Of a DNA stretch of 64,000 bases, positions 18,410 through 26,047 are shown piece by piece. Source of the stretch: Crocinitomicaceae bacterium (lineage in GTDB: Bacteria; Bacteroidota; Bacteroidia; Flavobacteriales_D; Crocinitomicaceae); NCBI GenBank assembly GCA_020635955.1, contig JACJYW010000006.1:45001-109000 (forward strand), given 5' to 3'. The position numbers and the translations under genes are program-made. The notes beneath the pieces were generated by a model. The model had not been told where the DNA came from, did not search any database, and saw only the letters and a list, made by a program, of their open reading frames with translations. Each line of letters opens with the position of its first letter. Position 1 is the stretch's first letter.

Positions 18410-19069
18410 ATGAGAAAAAGATTGATCTGGGCAATTCCTTTAATTGGGATTGCCTTTTTTTATGCTTGTCAGGAAAAGGGGAAGTTTAAAATTTGGGAAA
18501 GTGGGCCTACTAAAGTGGGTATTCAACCATTTGGTAAAGTAGGCGAAGATGAGATTGACTCCGTAAAGACCGCTATAGAACGATTTTACGATTTTGAAGT
18601 TGTTGTATTGGATAGGATAGACCTCCCAAAAATGGCCTATACCGAGATTCGATATCCGCGCTATAGAGCAGATTCTTTAGTGAGATATATTAGTGACCAT
18701 GTTCCAGATTCAGTGGATATGGTTATTGGTTTAACCAATAAAGATATTTCAGTGACCAAATACCAGGATGCTGCTAAAACAAAGATCAAAGATCCTGAAT
18801 GGCAATACAGGGATTTTGGGATCTTTGGATTAGGTAGAGTTGGTGGAGATGCCTGTGTTGTATCTACCTATAGATTGCACGGTAATGCTTCAACCAAACA
18901 ATATTACAAACGATTGGTAAGGATCTCTTGTCATGAAGTTGGACACGTTCTAGGTTTACATCATTGTCCAGAAAAAAAATGTCTGATGAATGATGCCAAT
19001 GAAACGATCTCAACAATTGATAAAAGTTCAGGCGAGTTGTGTCAAAAGTGCTGGAAAAAGATCCACTAA
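18410..19069 (+). CDS. archaemetzincin-type zinc metallopeptidase, lipoprotein-anchored
   Basis: 219 residues. The zinc motif HEVGHVLGLHH (His175, Glu176, His179, His185) is followed by the cysteine pattern diagnostic of archaemetzincins: Cys186, four residues, Cys191, one residue, Met193, 17 residues, then CQKC. Spacing fits the family exactly. Unlike the textbook soluble members it has a lipoprotein signal ending FFYAC (Cys20), so it should act in the periplasm or at the outer membrane. Substrate unknown. 8 bp after folD; its stop overlaps the convergent SiaC-type gene by 4 bp. Confidence 0.9.
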   Translation: MRKRLIWAIPLIGIAFFYACQEKGKFKIWESGPTKVGIQPFGKVGEDEIDSVKTAIERFYDFEVVVLDRIDLPKMAYTEIRYPRYRADSLVRYISDHVPDSVDMVIGLTNKDISVTKYQDAAKTKIKDPEWQYRDFGIFGLGRVGGDACVVSTYRLHGNASTKQYYKRLVRISCHEVGHVLGLHHCPEKKCLMNDANETISTIDKSSGELCQKCWKKIH

Positions 19070-19455
19070 GTATATGGATTCTCTGTGATCTGGATCAAAT
19101 TGATCTTAACATGTTTAAAAACATCTCTGAAATCAATACCAAAATCACGGATATCATCATCATCTTTCTCGTAATGCCAATTTACATCAAGTTTATCACC
19201 ACCTAATGCATCTTCACAGGCAAGGATGATTCTTCTTAAGTAAAGTGCTGAGCTAGTATTGAGATACTCAATGTAAAAATTGATTACCGTTTTATCTTTT
19301 GGATTTTGAAGGTAGGTATTCAGTTCATCAAGGACAGGCTCAAAGAAAGCGTTGGTATTCTCAGGTAAAGAAACACCAGCAAATAAAAATACCCCTGATT
19401 CGGTATTCAAATCAACCAGTAGGGATCTTCTTTGTCCGTCAATTTTATAAGTCAT
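19066..19455 (-). CDS. SiaC-family (DUF1987) regulatory phosphoprotein
   Basis: 129 residues. Matches the DUF1987/SiaC pattern in VFLFAGVSLPENTNAFFEPV (about 22-41, with the phospho-acceptor Ser/Thr region) and VINFYIEYLNTSSALYLRRI (about 58-77). In Pseudomonas, SiaC is phosphorylated by the SiaB kinase, dephosphorylated by the SiaA PP2C phosphatase and binds a diguanylate cyclase. No siaA, siaB or cyclase gene is adjacent, so partners must lie elsewhere. Monocistronic, with its own -7 box at 19476-19483. Confidence 0.88.
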   Translation of the reverse strand: MTYKIDGQRRSLLVDLNTESGVFLFAGVSLPENTNAFFEPVLDELNTYLQNPKDKTVINFYIEYLNTSSALYLRRIILACEDALGGDKLDVNWHYEKDDDDIRDFGIDFRDVFKHVKINLIQITENPYT

Positions 19456-19475
19456 TGAGAGAATGATGCTTTAAA

Positions 19476-19483
19476 CAAATATA
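19476..19483 (-). promoter_or_regulatory. -7 box for the SiaC-type gene
   Basis: Minus-strand TATATTTG matches TAnnTTTG. Predicted transcription start is near 19469, with a 14-nt leader. Confidence 0.5.
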
Positions 19484-19588
19484 ACAATCGAATGTTTAAA
19501 CCTCAAAAAAAATGGAATTAAATGTTCAATGTAAATGGAATGTACAACAATTGTGAAGAATAATTGTTCCTTATTTAAATTGACTTCG

Positions 19589-19596
19589 TAAATTTG
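19589..19596 (+). promoter_or_regulatory. -7 box for the SulP/carbonic anhydrase operon
   Basis: TAAATTTG matches TAnnTTTG. Predicted start is near 19603, giving a 16-nt leader before the small gene at 19619. Confidence 0.5.
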
Positions 19597-19618
19597 ATAC
19601 AAAGCCATCAAGGTAAAA

Positions 19619-19945
19619 ATGACCAGTAAATCAATCGAGAATATTAAACTTCTAATGGTTAGATCAATAGTGATATTTGTTCTTGCAGTAGTTGTATTAC
19701 AGCCGGTTTATAGTGTCTATTTTGATTTGGCAGATGAAGATATTGAGATGCTTGAAAAGATGGGTGAAGAAGATGCTGAAGAGGAGTTTGATGATCTGGA
19801 AGAAAAATCAAAACTATTCCAGGATCTTGATCAGTATTTATTTGAAGAACAATTGGCTAATGTTTCTTTCAGCCATTATTATAATCAGTTAAAAACACAA
19901 TACTCTCAAGGAGTTAACTCTCCACCTCCCGAGTTTACAATATAA
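19619..19945 (+). CDS. small acidic membrane protein ahead of sulP
   Basis: 108 residues: short N-terminus, one hydrophobic segment (about 15-31, RSIVIFVLAVVVLQPVYSV), then a very acidic helix (about 36-65, DEDIEMLEKMGEEDAEEEFD) and a C-terminal tail. No known domain recognised. It is the first gene of an apparent three-gene unit with the SulP transporter and carbonic anhydrase, separated from sulP by 75 bp with two small hairpins. It could be an accessory or regulatory peptide of the transporter; this is inference from position only. Confidence 0.68.
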   Translation: MTSKSIENIKLLMVRSIVIFVLAVVVLQPVYSVYFDLADEDIEMLEKMGEEDAEEEFDDLEEKSKLFQDLDQYLFEEQLANVSFSHYYNQLKTQYSQGVNSPPPEFTI

Positions 19946-19951
19946 TGTTCC

Positions 19952-20000
19952 GGTCAATTCAGGATTGACCTCGTTTAACTCTTATTTGCAGCATTGCTGC
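19952..20000 (+). other. two hairpins between the small gene and sulP
   Basis: Hairpin 1: GGTCAAT / ATTGACC (19952-19970) with a 5-nt loop. Hairpin 2: GCAGC-ATT-GCTGC (19988-20000). Neither has a long T tract, so they look more like mRNA processing, attenuation or weak termination structures than full terminators. Confidence 0.5.
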
Positions 20001-20020
20001 ATAGAACATTGTATTGTATC

Positions 20021-21625
20021 ATGACAAAAAATAATTCAACAAACAATTTTAAGTTTGATATAGCTGCCGGATTGGTAGTTTTTTTCGTTGCACTCCCTCT
20101 TTGTTTAGGGATTTCATTAGCCTCAACACATTATGAAGGAATTGAGGGAATAGAAGATTTTGCCGGTATTGTAATGCCCGGATTAATTGCCGGTATTATT
20201 GGTGGAATCGTTGTGGGAGCATTGAGTGGCTCCAGGTTTGGAGTTAGTGGTCCAGCTGCTGGGTTAATAACAATTGTAGCCGCCGCTATTATTGAGTTTG
20301 GTGGATTTGCTAATGGAGGATATGAAAAATTCGCATTAGCAGTTGTTTTGTCAGGAGTCATACAATTTCTACTGGGTATGATCAGGGCCGGATTTTTTGC
20401 CTATTACATTCCTTTCTCTGTTATTAAAGGAATGTTGGCAGGAATTGGTATTACCATTTTTATTAAAGAGCTTCCTCACTTTTTTGGATATGACAAAGAT
20501 CCTGAGGGAGACATGAACTTTTTTCAGGCGGACGGGCACACAACTTTTGAAGATTTATGGTTAATGACTGAAAATGTACATTGGGGGGCAACATTAGTTG
20601 CAGTACTTTCTTTGGTTATTCTAATTGTTTGGGGACAAAAATTCATCAAACAGAATAAGTTTTTGAATCTTGTGCCCGGTCCGCTTTTAGCTATTGTGGT
20701 ATCCGTGGTAATAGCAGCATTGATCGGAAGCAACGTTGATCTAAAGATCAGTGGTGAACATTTAGTGAATGTGCCTAATCCAAAGAGCATGGAAGAATTC
20801 AAGGGCATGTTCTATTTTCCAGATTTCTCTGCAATTGGAGATTCAAAGGTTTGGGCTGTTGCACTAACCATTGCACTCGTAGCATCCATTGAATCTCTAC
20901 TTTGTGTTGAAGCCACTGATAAAATGGATCCTTACAAAGGCAGAACCCCTATGAATCTTGAATTGAGAGCACAAGGGATTGGTAATCTTGTATCTGGTTT
21001 ATTGGGTGGATTACCAATTACCCAGGTGATCGTAAGATCAAAGGCTAATATAGATGGAGGTGCTCAATCAAAAAAGTCCGCTATTTTCCATGGAGTATTC
21101 TTAATAGTTTTTGTGCTAGCAATTCCAGGAGTATTGAATATGATACCCAGGGCAACATTGGCAGCTGTATTATTATTGATAGGTTGGAAATTGGCAAGTC
21201 CAAAAAGTGCTATTCAGATGATCAAAGCAGGTTGGACTCAATACATTCCATTCTTTACCGTTATAGTTGTGATGTTACTGCATGACCTACTTTATGGTAT
21301 TGGTGCTGGATTGGTAGTGGCCTTTATAATAATCCTTTATAGGAATTTCACTATGTCCTTTTTTGTGAGTGGAGATCAAAATAATGGTAAGATCCATTTG
21401 AACATGTCTCAGCATACAACGTTCTTAAATAAAGCCAGCATAATTAAAACATTAGATGAAATTCCAGATGGTAAAGAGGTGATCATTGATCTTTCACAAA
21501 CCATCAGTATTGATTATGATGTTTCTGAAGCAATCCGTGATTTTATTACGGGATCTAAAGATCGCAATATAAAAGTAGAGGTCCGAAATCCAGAAAAACT
21601 GACCCAATTTTCACTAGAACATTAA
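20021..21625 (+). CDS. SulP-family inorganic anion (probable bicarbonate or sulfate) transporter with STAS domain
   Basis: 534 residues from the ATG at 20021; this start gives the usual short SulP N-terminus, and a frame-extending TTG at 19994 is not needed. About 12 membrane segments. Motifs: PLCLGISLAS, GSRFGVSGPAAGLITIVAA (binding-site region), and LPITQVIVRSKANIDGGAQS, the SulP signature. The last 90 or so residues form a small STAS-like domain (KIHLNMSQHTTFLNKASII). The carbonic anhydrase gene 19 bp downstream favours bicarbonate as substrate, as in SulP-CA pairs of other bacteria; sulfate cannot be excluded. Confidence 0.9.
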   Translation: MTKNNSTNNFKFDIAAGLVVFFVALPLCLGISLASTHYEGIEGIEDFAGIVMPGLIAGIIGGIVVGALSGSRFGVSGPAAGLITIVAAAIIEFGGFANGGYEKFALAVVLSGVIQFLLGMIRAGFFAYYIPFSVIKGMLAGIGITIFIKELPHFFGYDKDPEGDMNFFQADGHTTFEDLWLMTENVHWGATLVAVLSLVILIVWGQKFIKQNKFLNLVPGPLLAIVVSVVIAALIGSNVDLKISGEHLVNVPNPKSMEEFKGMFYFPDFSAIGDSKVWAVALTIALVASIESLLCVEATDKMDPYKGRTPMNLELRAQGIGNLVSGLLGGLPITQVIVRSKANIDGGAQSKKSAIFHGVFLIVFVLAIPGVLNMIPRATLAAVLLLIGWKLASPKSAIQMIKAGWTQYIPFFTVIVVMLLHDLLYGIGAGLVVAFIIILYRNFTMSFFVSGDQNNGKIHLNMSQHTTFLNKASIIKTLDEIPDGKEVIIDLSQTISIDYDVSEAIRDFITGSKDRNIKVEVRNPEKLTQFSLEH

Positions 21626-21644
21626 AATATTAAAACATTATAAT

Positions 21645-22307
21645 ATGAGAACTCAAACAAAAGAAATTCAAGAACACCTTACGCCGGATGATGCGCACAG
21701 AATACTGGTTGAAGGAAACCGAAGATTTGTGCAAAATGTAAAGGCTCAAAGAGATTTGAAGCAACAAGTAGTATCTACAAGCACGGGCCAATATCCTTTT
21801 GCTGTTATACTGAGTTGTATTGACTCAAGAGTTCCGGCAGAATTGGTATTTGATCAGGGAATTGGCGATATCTTCTCAGTAAGAATTGCTGGTAATGTGG
21901 TCAATTCAGATATTCTGGGGTCAATGGAGTTTGCTTGTAAATTGGCAGGATCTAAGATCGTGGTGGTAATGGGACACACCCGTTGTGGCGCAGTGAATGG
22001 AGCATGTAAACATGTTGAAATGGGTAATTTAACTCCTCTGTTGCGAAAAATACAACCTTCCGTATCAATTGTTATTAAAGATGGAGAAGAAGTAACACAA
22101 CCAATGGTTGAATCAGTTGCTATTGAAAATGTGAAGCATGCTATTCACGAGATCAGAGAAAAAAGCGCTATCCTGGCTGAAATGGAGAAAAATAAAGAGA
22201 TTGAGATCGTAGGGGCTATGTACAGTGTAGAAACTGGTATTATCACCTTCTTTGATGAGAATGATGAAGTTACGGTTGATGATATAATCGCTCACCAAGA
22301 ATTATAA
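21645..22307 (+). CDS. beta-class carbonic anhydrase
   Basis: 220 residues, plant/bacterial beta-CA. Zinc ligands and the catalytic dyad are visible: Cys58-Ile-Asp60-Ser-Arg62 in LSCIDSRVPAELVFD, then His111 and Cys114 in VVMGHTRCGAVNGAC. It interconverts CO2 and bicarbonate in the cytoplasm. It is the last gene of the SulP operon, so import of bicarbonate and its conversion are coupled, which fits anaplerotic carboxylation or pH control. Its 3' end overlaps the convergent menC coding region by 38 bp. Confidence 0.95.
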   Translation: MRTQTKEIQEHLTPDDAHRILVEGNRRFVQNVKAQRDLKQQVVSTSTGQYPFAVILSCIDSRVPAELVFDQGIGDIFSVRIAGNVVNSDILGSMEFACKLAGSKIVVVMGHTRCGAVNGACKHVEMGNLTPLLRKIQPSVSIVIKDGEEVTQPMVESVAIENVKHAIHEIREKSAILAEMEKNKEIEIVGAMYSVETGIITFFDENDEVTVDDIIAHQEL

Positions 22308-23292
22308 GATTCGTATCAACATTATTTTCAAAAAGCTTCCCTGTGCCTAATCCTTGCGGCATGGGGTTGTTTTTTTTATAAGTGTATTGAGCAATAGCAT
22401 TTAATCCAATATTGCTTTCTAGGGCAGATGTGATCCACCAACCAATTTTCCTTTCTTCTGCAAGTTTTATCCAAAGATCAGCCATTTGAAATCCGCCAAT
22501 TAAAGAGGGCTTTAGAATGATGTATTGTGGGTGAACATTGTCCAATAATTGCGCCATTTCATCAATTTCAGTCAAACCGATCAGCTCCTCATCTAACGCA
22601 ATTGGAACCGGACTTGTCTGGCAGAGCTCGGCCATGATGTTCCATTGTTTAGGAGCAATGGGTTGTTCAATGGAATGGATATGGAAATCAGCTAATATTT
22701 TAAGTTTATCCAGAGCGTCATCAGGTTTGAAGGCACCATTGGCATCTACTCTAAGTTCAAGTTGATCTGCGTTATATCGCTTTCTGATCTTACTTAATAA
22801 ATCCAGTTCCTGATCAAAATCGATAGCACCTATCTTAAGTTTAAGACAACTAAAGCCTTCTTCCAGCTTTTGTTCGATTTGCTCCAACATGAACTCATGT
22901 GTTCCCATCCAGATCAAACCATTGATCTTAATTCCATCCGTGCCTGAAGTAAAATCAGAAGGAAAGAGAATTTGCTTTCCCCCTGTTGAAAGGTCTTTTA
23001 GAGCCGTTTCAAGAGCAAATAAGATAGATTGGAATTTTCTAAGCTTGATATGAGGTGCCTCTGCGAAATCATTAATATTCTCAATAACTTCAGTGATCTT
23101 TTTTGGAAATTCATCAGACCATTCAGGAGATAGATTTTCAATGATTGACGCTTCACCGATACCAATAACTTGAGGATCTGTATCATCCCAAACCTTTATG
23201 ATCCAGGAGTTTTTAGTATTCAAGACTCCTCTTGACGTTCCGGCTGGGCGTTTAAAGATCAATTCTAACTTTTCTGCTGAAGCTATAAGCAT
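22270..23292 (-). CDS. menC: o-succinylbenzoate synthase (enolase superfamily)
   Basis: 340 residues. Menaquinone pathway enzyme dehydrating SHCHC to o-succinylbenzoate. Superfamily residues: the KLK pair Lys151/Lys153 in CLKLKIG, metal ligands Asp183 (LRVDANGAF), Glu209 (SIEQPI) and Asp234 (IALDEELIG), and acid/base Lys261 (IILKPSLIGGF). The N-terminal FKRPAGTSRGVL is typical of Bacteroidota MenC. A dipeptide epimerase from the same superfamily is a less likely alternative. No other men genes are nearby. Converges on and overlaps the carbonic anhydrase gene. Confidence 0.88.
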   Translation of the reverse strand: MLIASAEKLELIFKRPAGTSRGVLNTKNSWIIKVWDDTDPQVIGIGEASIIENLSPEWSDEFPKKITEVIENINDFAEAPHIKLRKFQSILFALETALKDLSTGGKQILFPSDFTSGTDGIKINGLIWMGTHEFMLEQIEQKLEEGFSCLKLKIGAIDFDQELDLLSKIRKRYNADQLELRVDANGAFKPDDALDKLKILADFHIHSIEQPIAPKQWNIMAELCQTSPVPIALDEELIGLTEIDEMAQLLDNVHPQYIILKPSLIGGFQMADLWIKLAEERKIGWWITSALESNIGLNAIAQYTYKKNNPMPQGLGTGKLFENNVDTNLIILGERLYHQP

Positions 23293-23373
23293 AGAACGAA
23301 ATTATTTAAATTATTGGTAAGTCATTGTTAATTAATCGTCATCTAGGCTTGTAAAACACGTTTTTCTTTATCC

Positions 23374-23381
23374 TATTTTTG
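23374..23381 (+). promoter_or_regulatory. -7 box for recR, 5 bp from the start codon
   Basis: TATTTTTG matches TAnnTTTG and is followed by TTTCA and the ATG at 23387. A TTG lies 22 bases upstream. The predicted transcription start falls on the start codon, implying a leaderless recR mRNA. Confidence 0.55.
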
Positions 23382-23386
23382 TTTCA

Positions 23387-24007
23387 ATGAATTTGCCTTC
23401 AAAACATTTAGAAGATCTTGTTGATCATTTTGCTTCACTACCGGGTGTTGGTCGTAAAACGGCTTTGCGTTTGGTTTTGAATCTCTTAAAGAGGGATGAA
23501 GAAGAATTAGGTGCATTTTCAAGATCATTAGGAGAAATCAAACAAAAGGTATGTTCATGTAAGGAATGTGGAAATATTTCAGATGCAGATATTTGTGGAA
23601 TATGCAGTCAAACCAGCCGGAAACATGAACTGATTTGCGTAGTGGAAGACATTAGAGATATTCTGGCTATTGAGTCTACTCAGCAATATTACGGTCTTTA
23701 TCATGTTCTTGGAGGTGTCATTTCTCCCATGGAAGGAGTAGGGCCCAATGATCTGAACATAGATGCACTTGTTGATCGCGTTCAAAACGGAGAAGTGAAA
23801 GAGGTAATCCTGGCGCTAAATGCATCTATGGAAGGTGATACCACGAATTTTTATCTGTATCGTAAATTGGCAGATTTTGATCTGAACATTACCACATTAT
23901 CAAGAGGTGTTGCAGTTGGAACTGAACTTCAGTATACAGATGAATTGACGCTAGGACGTTCAATTGTCAATAGAATGCCTTTTGATATGAACCTGGTTCG
24001 TAAATAA
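23387..24007 (+). CDS. recR: recombination mediator protein RecR
   Basis: 206 residues, full length. N-terminal helix-hairpin-helix (FASLPGVGRKTALRLVL, about 15-31), C4 zinc finger (CSCKECGN and CGIC, about 57-73), then the Toprim domain (LICVVEDIRDILAIESTQ). With RecO it loads RecA onto gapped single-stranded DNA. recF, recO and the dnaX-ybaB pair often found beside recR are not present. A minimal gap to the next gene suggests possible read-through. Confidence 0.97.
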   Translation: MNLPSKHLEDLVDHFASLPGVGRKTALRLVLNLLKRDEEELGAFSRSLGEIKQKVCSCKECGNISDADICGICSQTSRKHELICVVEDIRDILAIESTQQYYGLYHVLGGVISPMEGVGPNDLNIDALVDRVQNGEVKEVILALNASMEGDTTNFYLYRKLADFDLNITTLSRGVAVGTELQYTDELTLGRSIVNRMPFDMNLVRK

Positions 24008-24054
24008 GCCCAGCTAGCTTAATTATTGCTATCTTTCTGATATACCGGAATCTA

Positions 24055-24885
24055 ATGAATAAAATTTTGCTTTTCATATTTTGTGTTGTGGGTGCTTTGG
24101 GTTTAGCTCAAAGCAATACGGCAAAAAAGTTGAAATACTTTGATTCAGGTATGATCTTTTTTGAGCGTGACTTTCCTGGGAACAGGAATTACAACCGTGC
24201 TGGTGTTCCAAATTACAATGTGATGGGAATGGAAGGAGAATTTTTGTCTATTAAAAAAAACAAGTGGCGGTGGAAGCAAAAAATTACAGGCGACATAGGA
24301 GGACGAAAAACAGATGACCTCATTTCTAATATTGAGTTTGAAGGAGGGTATTTAGGTGGATTTAGAGTGTGGTCAAATAGATTCTCTACATCACTTGGAT
24401 CAGTAGTTGCCTATCAACCAAATCCTAAATTGGAGATTGGAATACCATTGATGTTTTGTGCAAGAATGACCTCAGAAGTGGGAAGTTATTACCTATATGA
24501 AGGACAAAATATTGACCCAAATGACCAAACCAGTGCACATGATGCTAATAATGCCAATAGAATATTGATCAATAGAAAATGGATCCCCGGATTCAAAACC
24601 GGATGTGAAATGGTGGCTTTCCCAAATAGCGAAGTATCTTTCGTATTTAGATTTAACTATCAATACTTTGGGTGGCGTGATGTTTATGATGTATCTACTG
24701 CCAAGTTAATTCCGGCTACAAATGAAATTATTGTGAACAATACTCGGGTTTGGAATACCTCTGAATGGGGATTTTCGATTGGTCTACGTTATTATTTTAT
24801 AGAAGTGAGAAAAAGTAGATCTGAACCTAAACAAAAAAAAGAGGATGACCCGAATGTCATCCTCACACCTAAAAAAAGGCAATAA
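24055..24885 (+). CDS. predicted outer-membrane or periplasmic protein of unknown function
   Basis: 276 residues with a signal peptide (1-19, KILLFIFCVVGALGLAQ). The mature part has alternating aromatic/hydrophobic stretches and ends its barrel-like region with GFSIGLRYYFIEV (about 244-256), as in small beta-barrels, followed by a charged tail (RKSRSEPKQKKEDDPN). No family recognised. The tail's DNA doubles as an intrinsic terminator for trxB on the opposite strand, which may explain its repetitive lysine-rich coding. Located 47 bp after recR. Confidence 0.75.
   Translation: MNKILLFIFCVVGALGLAQSNTAKKLKYFDSGMIFFERDFPGNRNYNRAGVPNYNVMGMEGEFLSIKKNKWRWKQKITGDIGGRKTDDLISNIEFEGGYLGGFRVWSNRFSTSLGSVVAYQPNPKLEIGIPLMFCARMTSEVGSYYLYEGQNIDPNDQTSAHDANNANRILINRKWIPGFKTGCEMVAFPNSEVSFVFRFNYQYFGWRDVYDVSTAKLIPATNEIIVNNTRVWNTSEWGFSIGLRYYFIEVRKSRSEPKQKKEDDPNVILTPKKRQ
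24833..24864 (-). terminator. trxB terminator embedded in the 3' coding end of the opposite gene
   Basis: Read on the minus strand: 9-bp stem GAGGATGAC / GTCATCCTC with a 6-nt loop, followed by eight T residues. It lies 28 bp past the trxB stop but wholly inside the reading frame of the 24055-24885 gene, whose lysine codons supply the A tract. Confidence 0.82.
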
Positions 24886-24891
24886 ACACTA

Positions 24892-25845
24892 TTAATGTAG
24901 TCCTTTAGCCGCCAGGTATCTTTCAGCATCTAAGGCTGCCATACATCCTGTTCCTGCAGCTGTAATAGCTTGACGATAAACATGATCAGCAGCATCACCA
25001 GATACAAATACGCCCTCAATATTGGTTTTTGATGAACCTGGTTTATTGATAATGTATCCTGTTTCATCAAGATCTAACCAACCTTTGAAAATATCGGTAT
25101 TTGGTTTATGACCAATAGCAATGAAAACTCCTGTACAAGCTACATCATGGAATTCACCAGTCTTGTTATTTTTAACCGTAATACCCGTAACAACATTACC
25201 ATCCCCCTGAACTTCTTCAATTTCAGAATTAAAAAGGATGTTGATCTTTGAATTTGATCGTACACGCTCTTCCATGATCACAGATGCACGGAATTCTTCT
25301 TTACGCACTAGCATGGTAACGCTATTACAAATGTTTGCAAGATATCCTGCCTCTTCGCAAGCCGAATCTCCGGCTCCAACGATCACTACATCCTGTCCAC
25401 GGTAGAAAAATCCATCACACACAGCACAAGCTGATACACCACCACCATTTGACAAATAATGTTGTTCTGAAGGTAATCCCAAATATTTGGCAGAAGCACC
25501 TGTTGAAACGATAATGGTATCAGCATGCACTTCTTTCTCTCCATCCACCCAAACTTTGTGAATTGGTCCGGTAAAATCTACTTTAGAGATCCAGCCGTTT
25601 CTGATATCCGTACCAAAACGCTCAGCCTGCTTTTGTAATTGGATCATCATTTCAGGTCCTGAAATTCCATCCGGATAACCAGGGAAATTTTCCACATCAT
25701 TAGTAGTAGTGAGCTGTCCTCCAGGTTGTAATCCCTGATATAAAACAGGTGACATATTTGCTCTAGATGCATAAATTGCAGCAGTGTATCCTGCTGGTCC
25801 TGAACCAATTATTAGGCATTTTACTTTTTCGATATCGGCACTCAT
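24892..25845 (-). CDS. trxB: thioredoxin reductase (NADPH)
   Basis: 317 residues from the ATG at 25845, chosen because the FAD-binding strand begins right there (MSADIEKVKCLIIGSGPAGY). The frame stays open 24 codons further upstream without conserved sequence and across the predicted promoter. Motifs: GSGPAGYTAAIYASRA, redox-active CAVC in SACAVCDGFF, NADPH-binding VGAGDSACEEA, and GVFVSGDAAD near the end. It reduces thioredoxin (trxA at about 7 kb). Its terminator lies inside the convergent gene. Confidence 0.96.
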   Translation of the reverse strand: MSADIEKVKCLIIGSGPAGYTAAIYASRANMSPVLYQGLQPGGQLTTTNDVENFPGYPDGISGPEMMIQLQKQAERFGTDIRNGWISKVDFTGPIHKVWVDGEKEVHADTIIVSTGASAKYLGLPSEQHYLSNGGGVSACAVCDGFFYRGQDVVIVGAGDSACEEAGYLANICNSVTMLVRKEEFRASVIMEERVRSNSKINILFNSEIEEVQGDGNVVTGITVKNNKTGEFHDVACTGVFIAIGHKPNTDIFKGWLDLDETGYIINKPGSSKTNIEGVFVSGDAADHVYRQAITAAGTGCMAALDAERYLAAKGLH

Positions 25846-25881
25846 GGTATAAATATTATTTGTGATAATTATTGTCTTTGA

Positions 25882-25889
25882 CAAATATA
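25882..25889 (-). promoter_or_regulatory. -7 box for trxB
   Basis: Minus-strand TATATTTG matches TAnnTTTG. Predicted start is near 25875, giving a leader of about 30 nt to the ATG at 25845; this supports that ATG over the upstream in-frame codon. Confidence 0.55.
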
Positions 25890-26016
25890 GATGCTTTCCT
25901 TTTCTATTCACTGACAAATGGCATGAATAATATTTATAGAAGTATCAGTTAAATTGATATCCTAAAACTTTCTGAAGATTGATGCCTTAAAATTTTTCTT
26001 TTCAATATAAAGGCCG

Positions 26017-26024
26017 TATTTTTG
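26017..26024 (+). promoter_or_regulatory. -7 box for the helicase gene
   Basis: TATTTTTG matches TAnnTTTG. A TTTC-rich stretch lies about 15-22 bases upstream. Predicted start near 26031, with a 17-nt leader. Confidence 0.5.
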
Positions 26025-26047
26025 CGGCGTTTATACCGACCCCTAAT

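Noticed and set aside
18410..19069. Generic matrix-metalloprotease (M10-like) assignment
   Set aside because: The four downstream cysteines at exact archaemetzincin spacing make the archaemetzincin family the better call.
19994..20021. Upstream TTG start for the SulP gene
   Set aside because: The ATG at 20021 yields a normal SulP N-terminus; the extension overlaps a hairpin (19988-20000).
24892..25917. Longer trxB start at 25917
   Set aside because: The 24 additional residues are not conserved-looking and span the predicted -7 box at 25882-25889; the FAD-binding strand begins just after the ATG at 25845.
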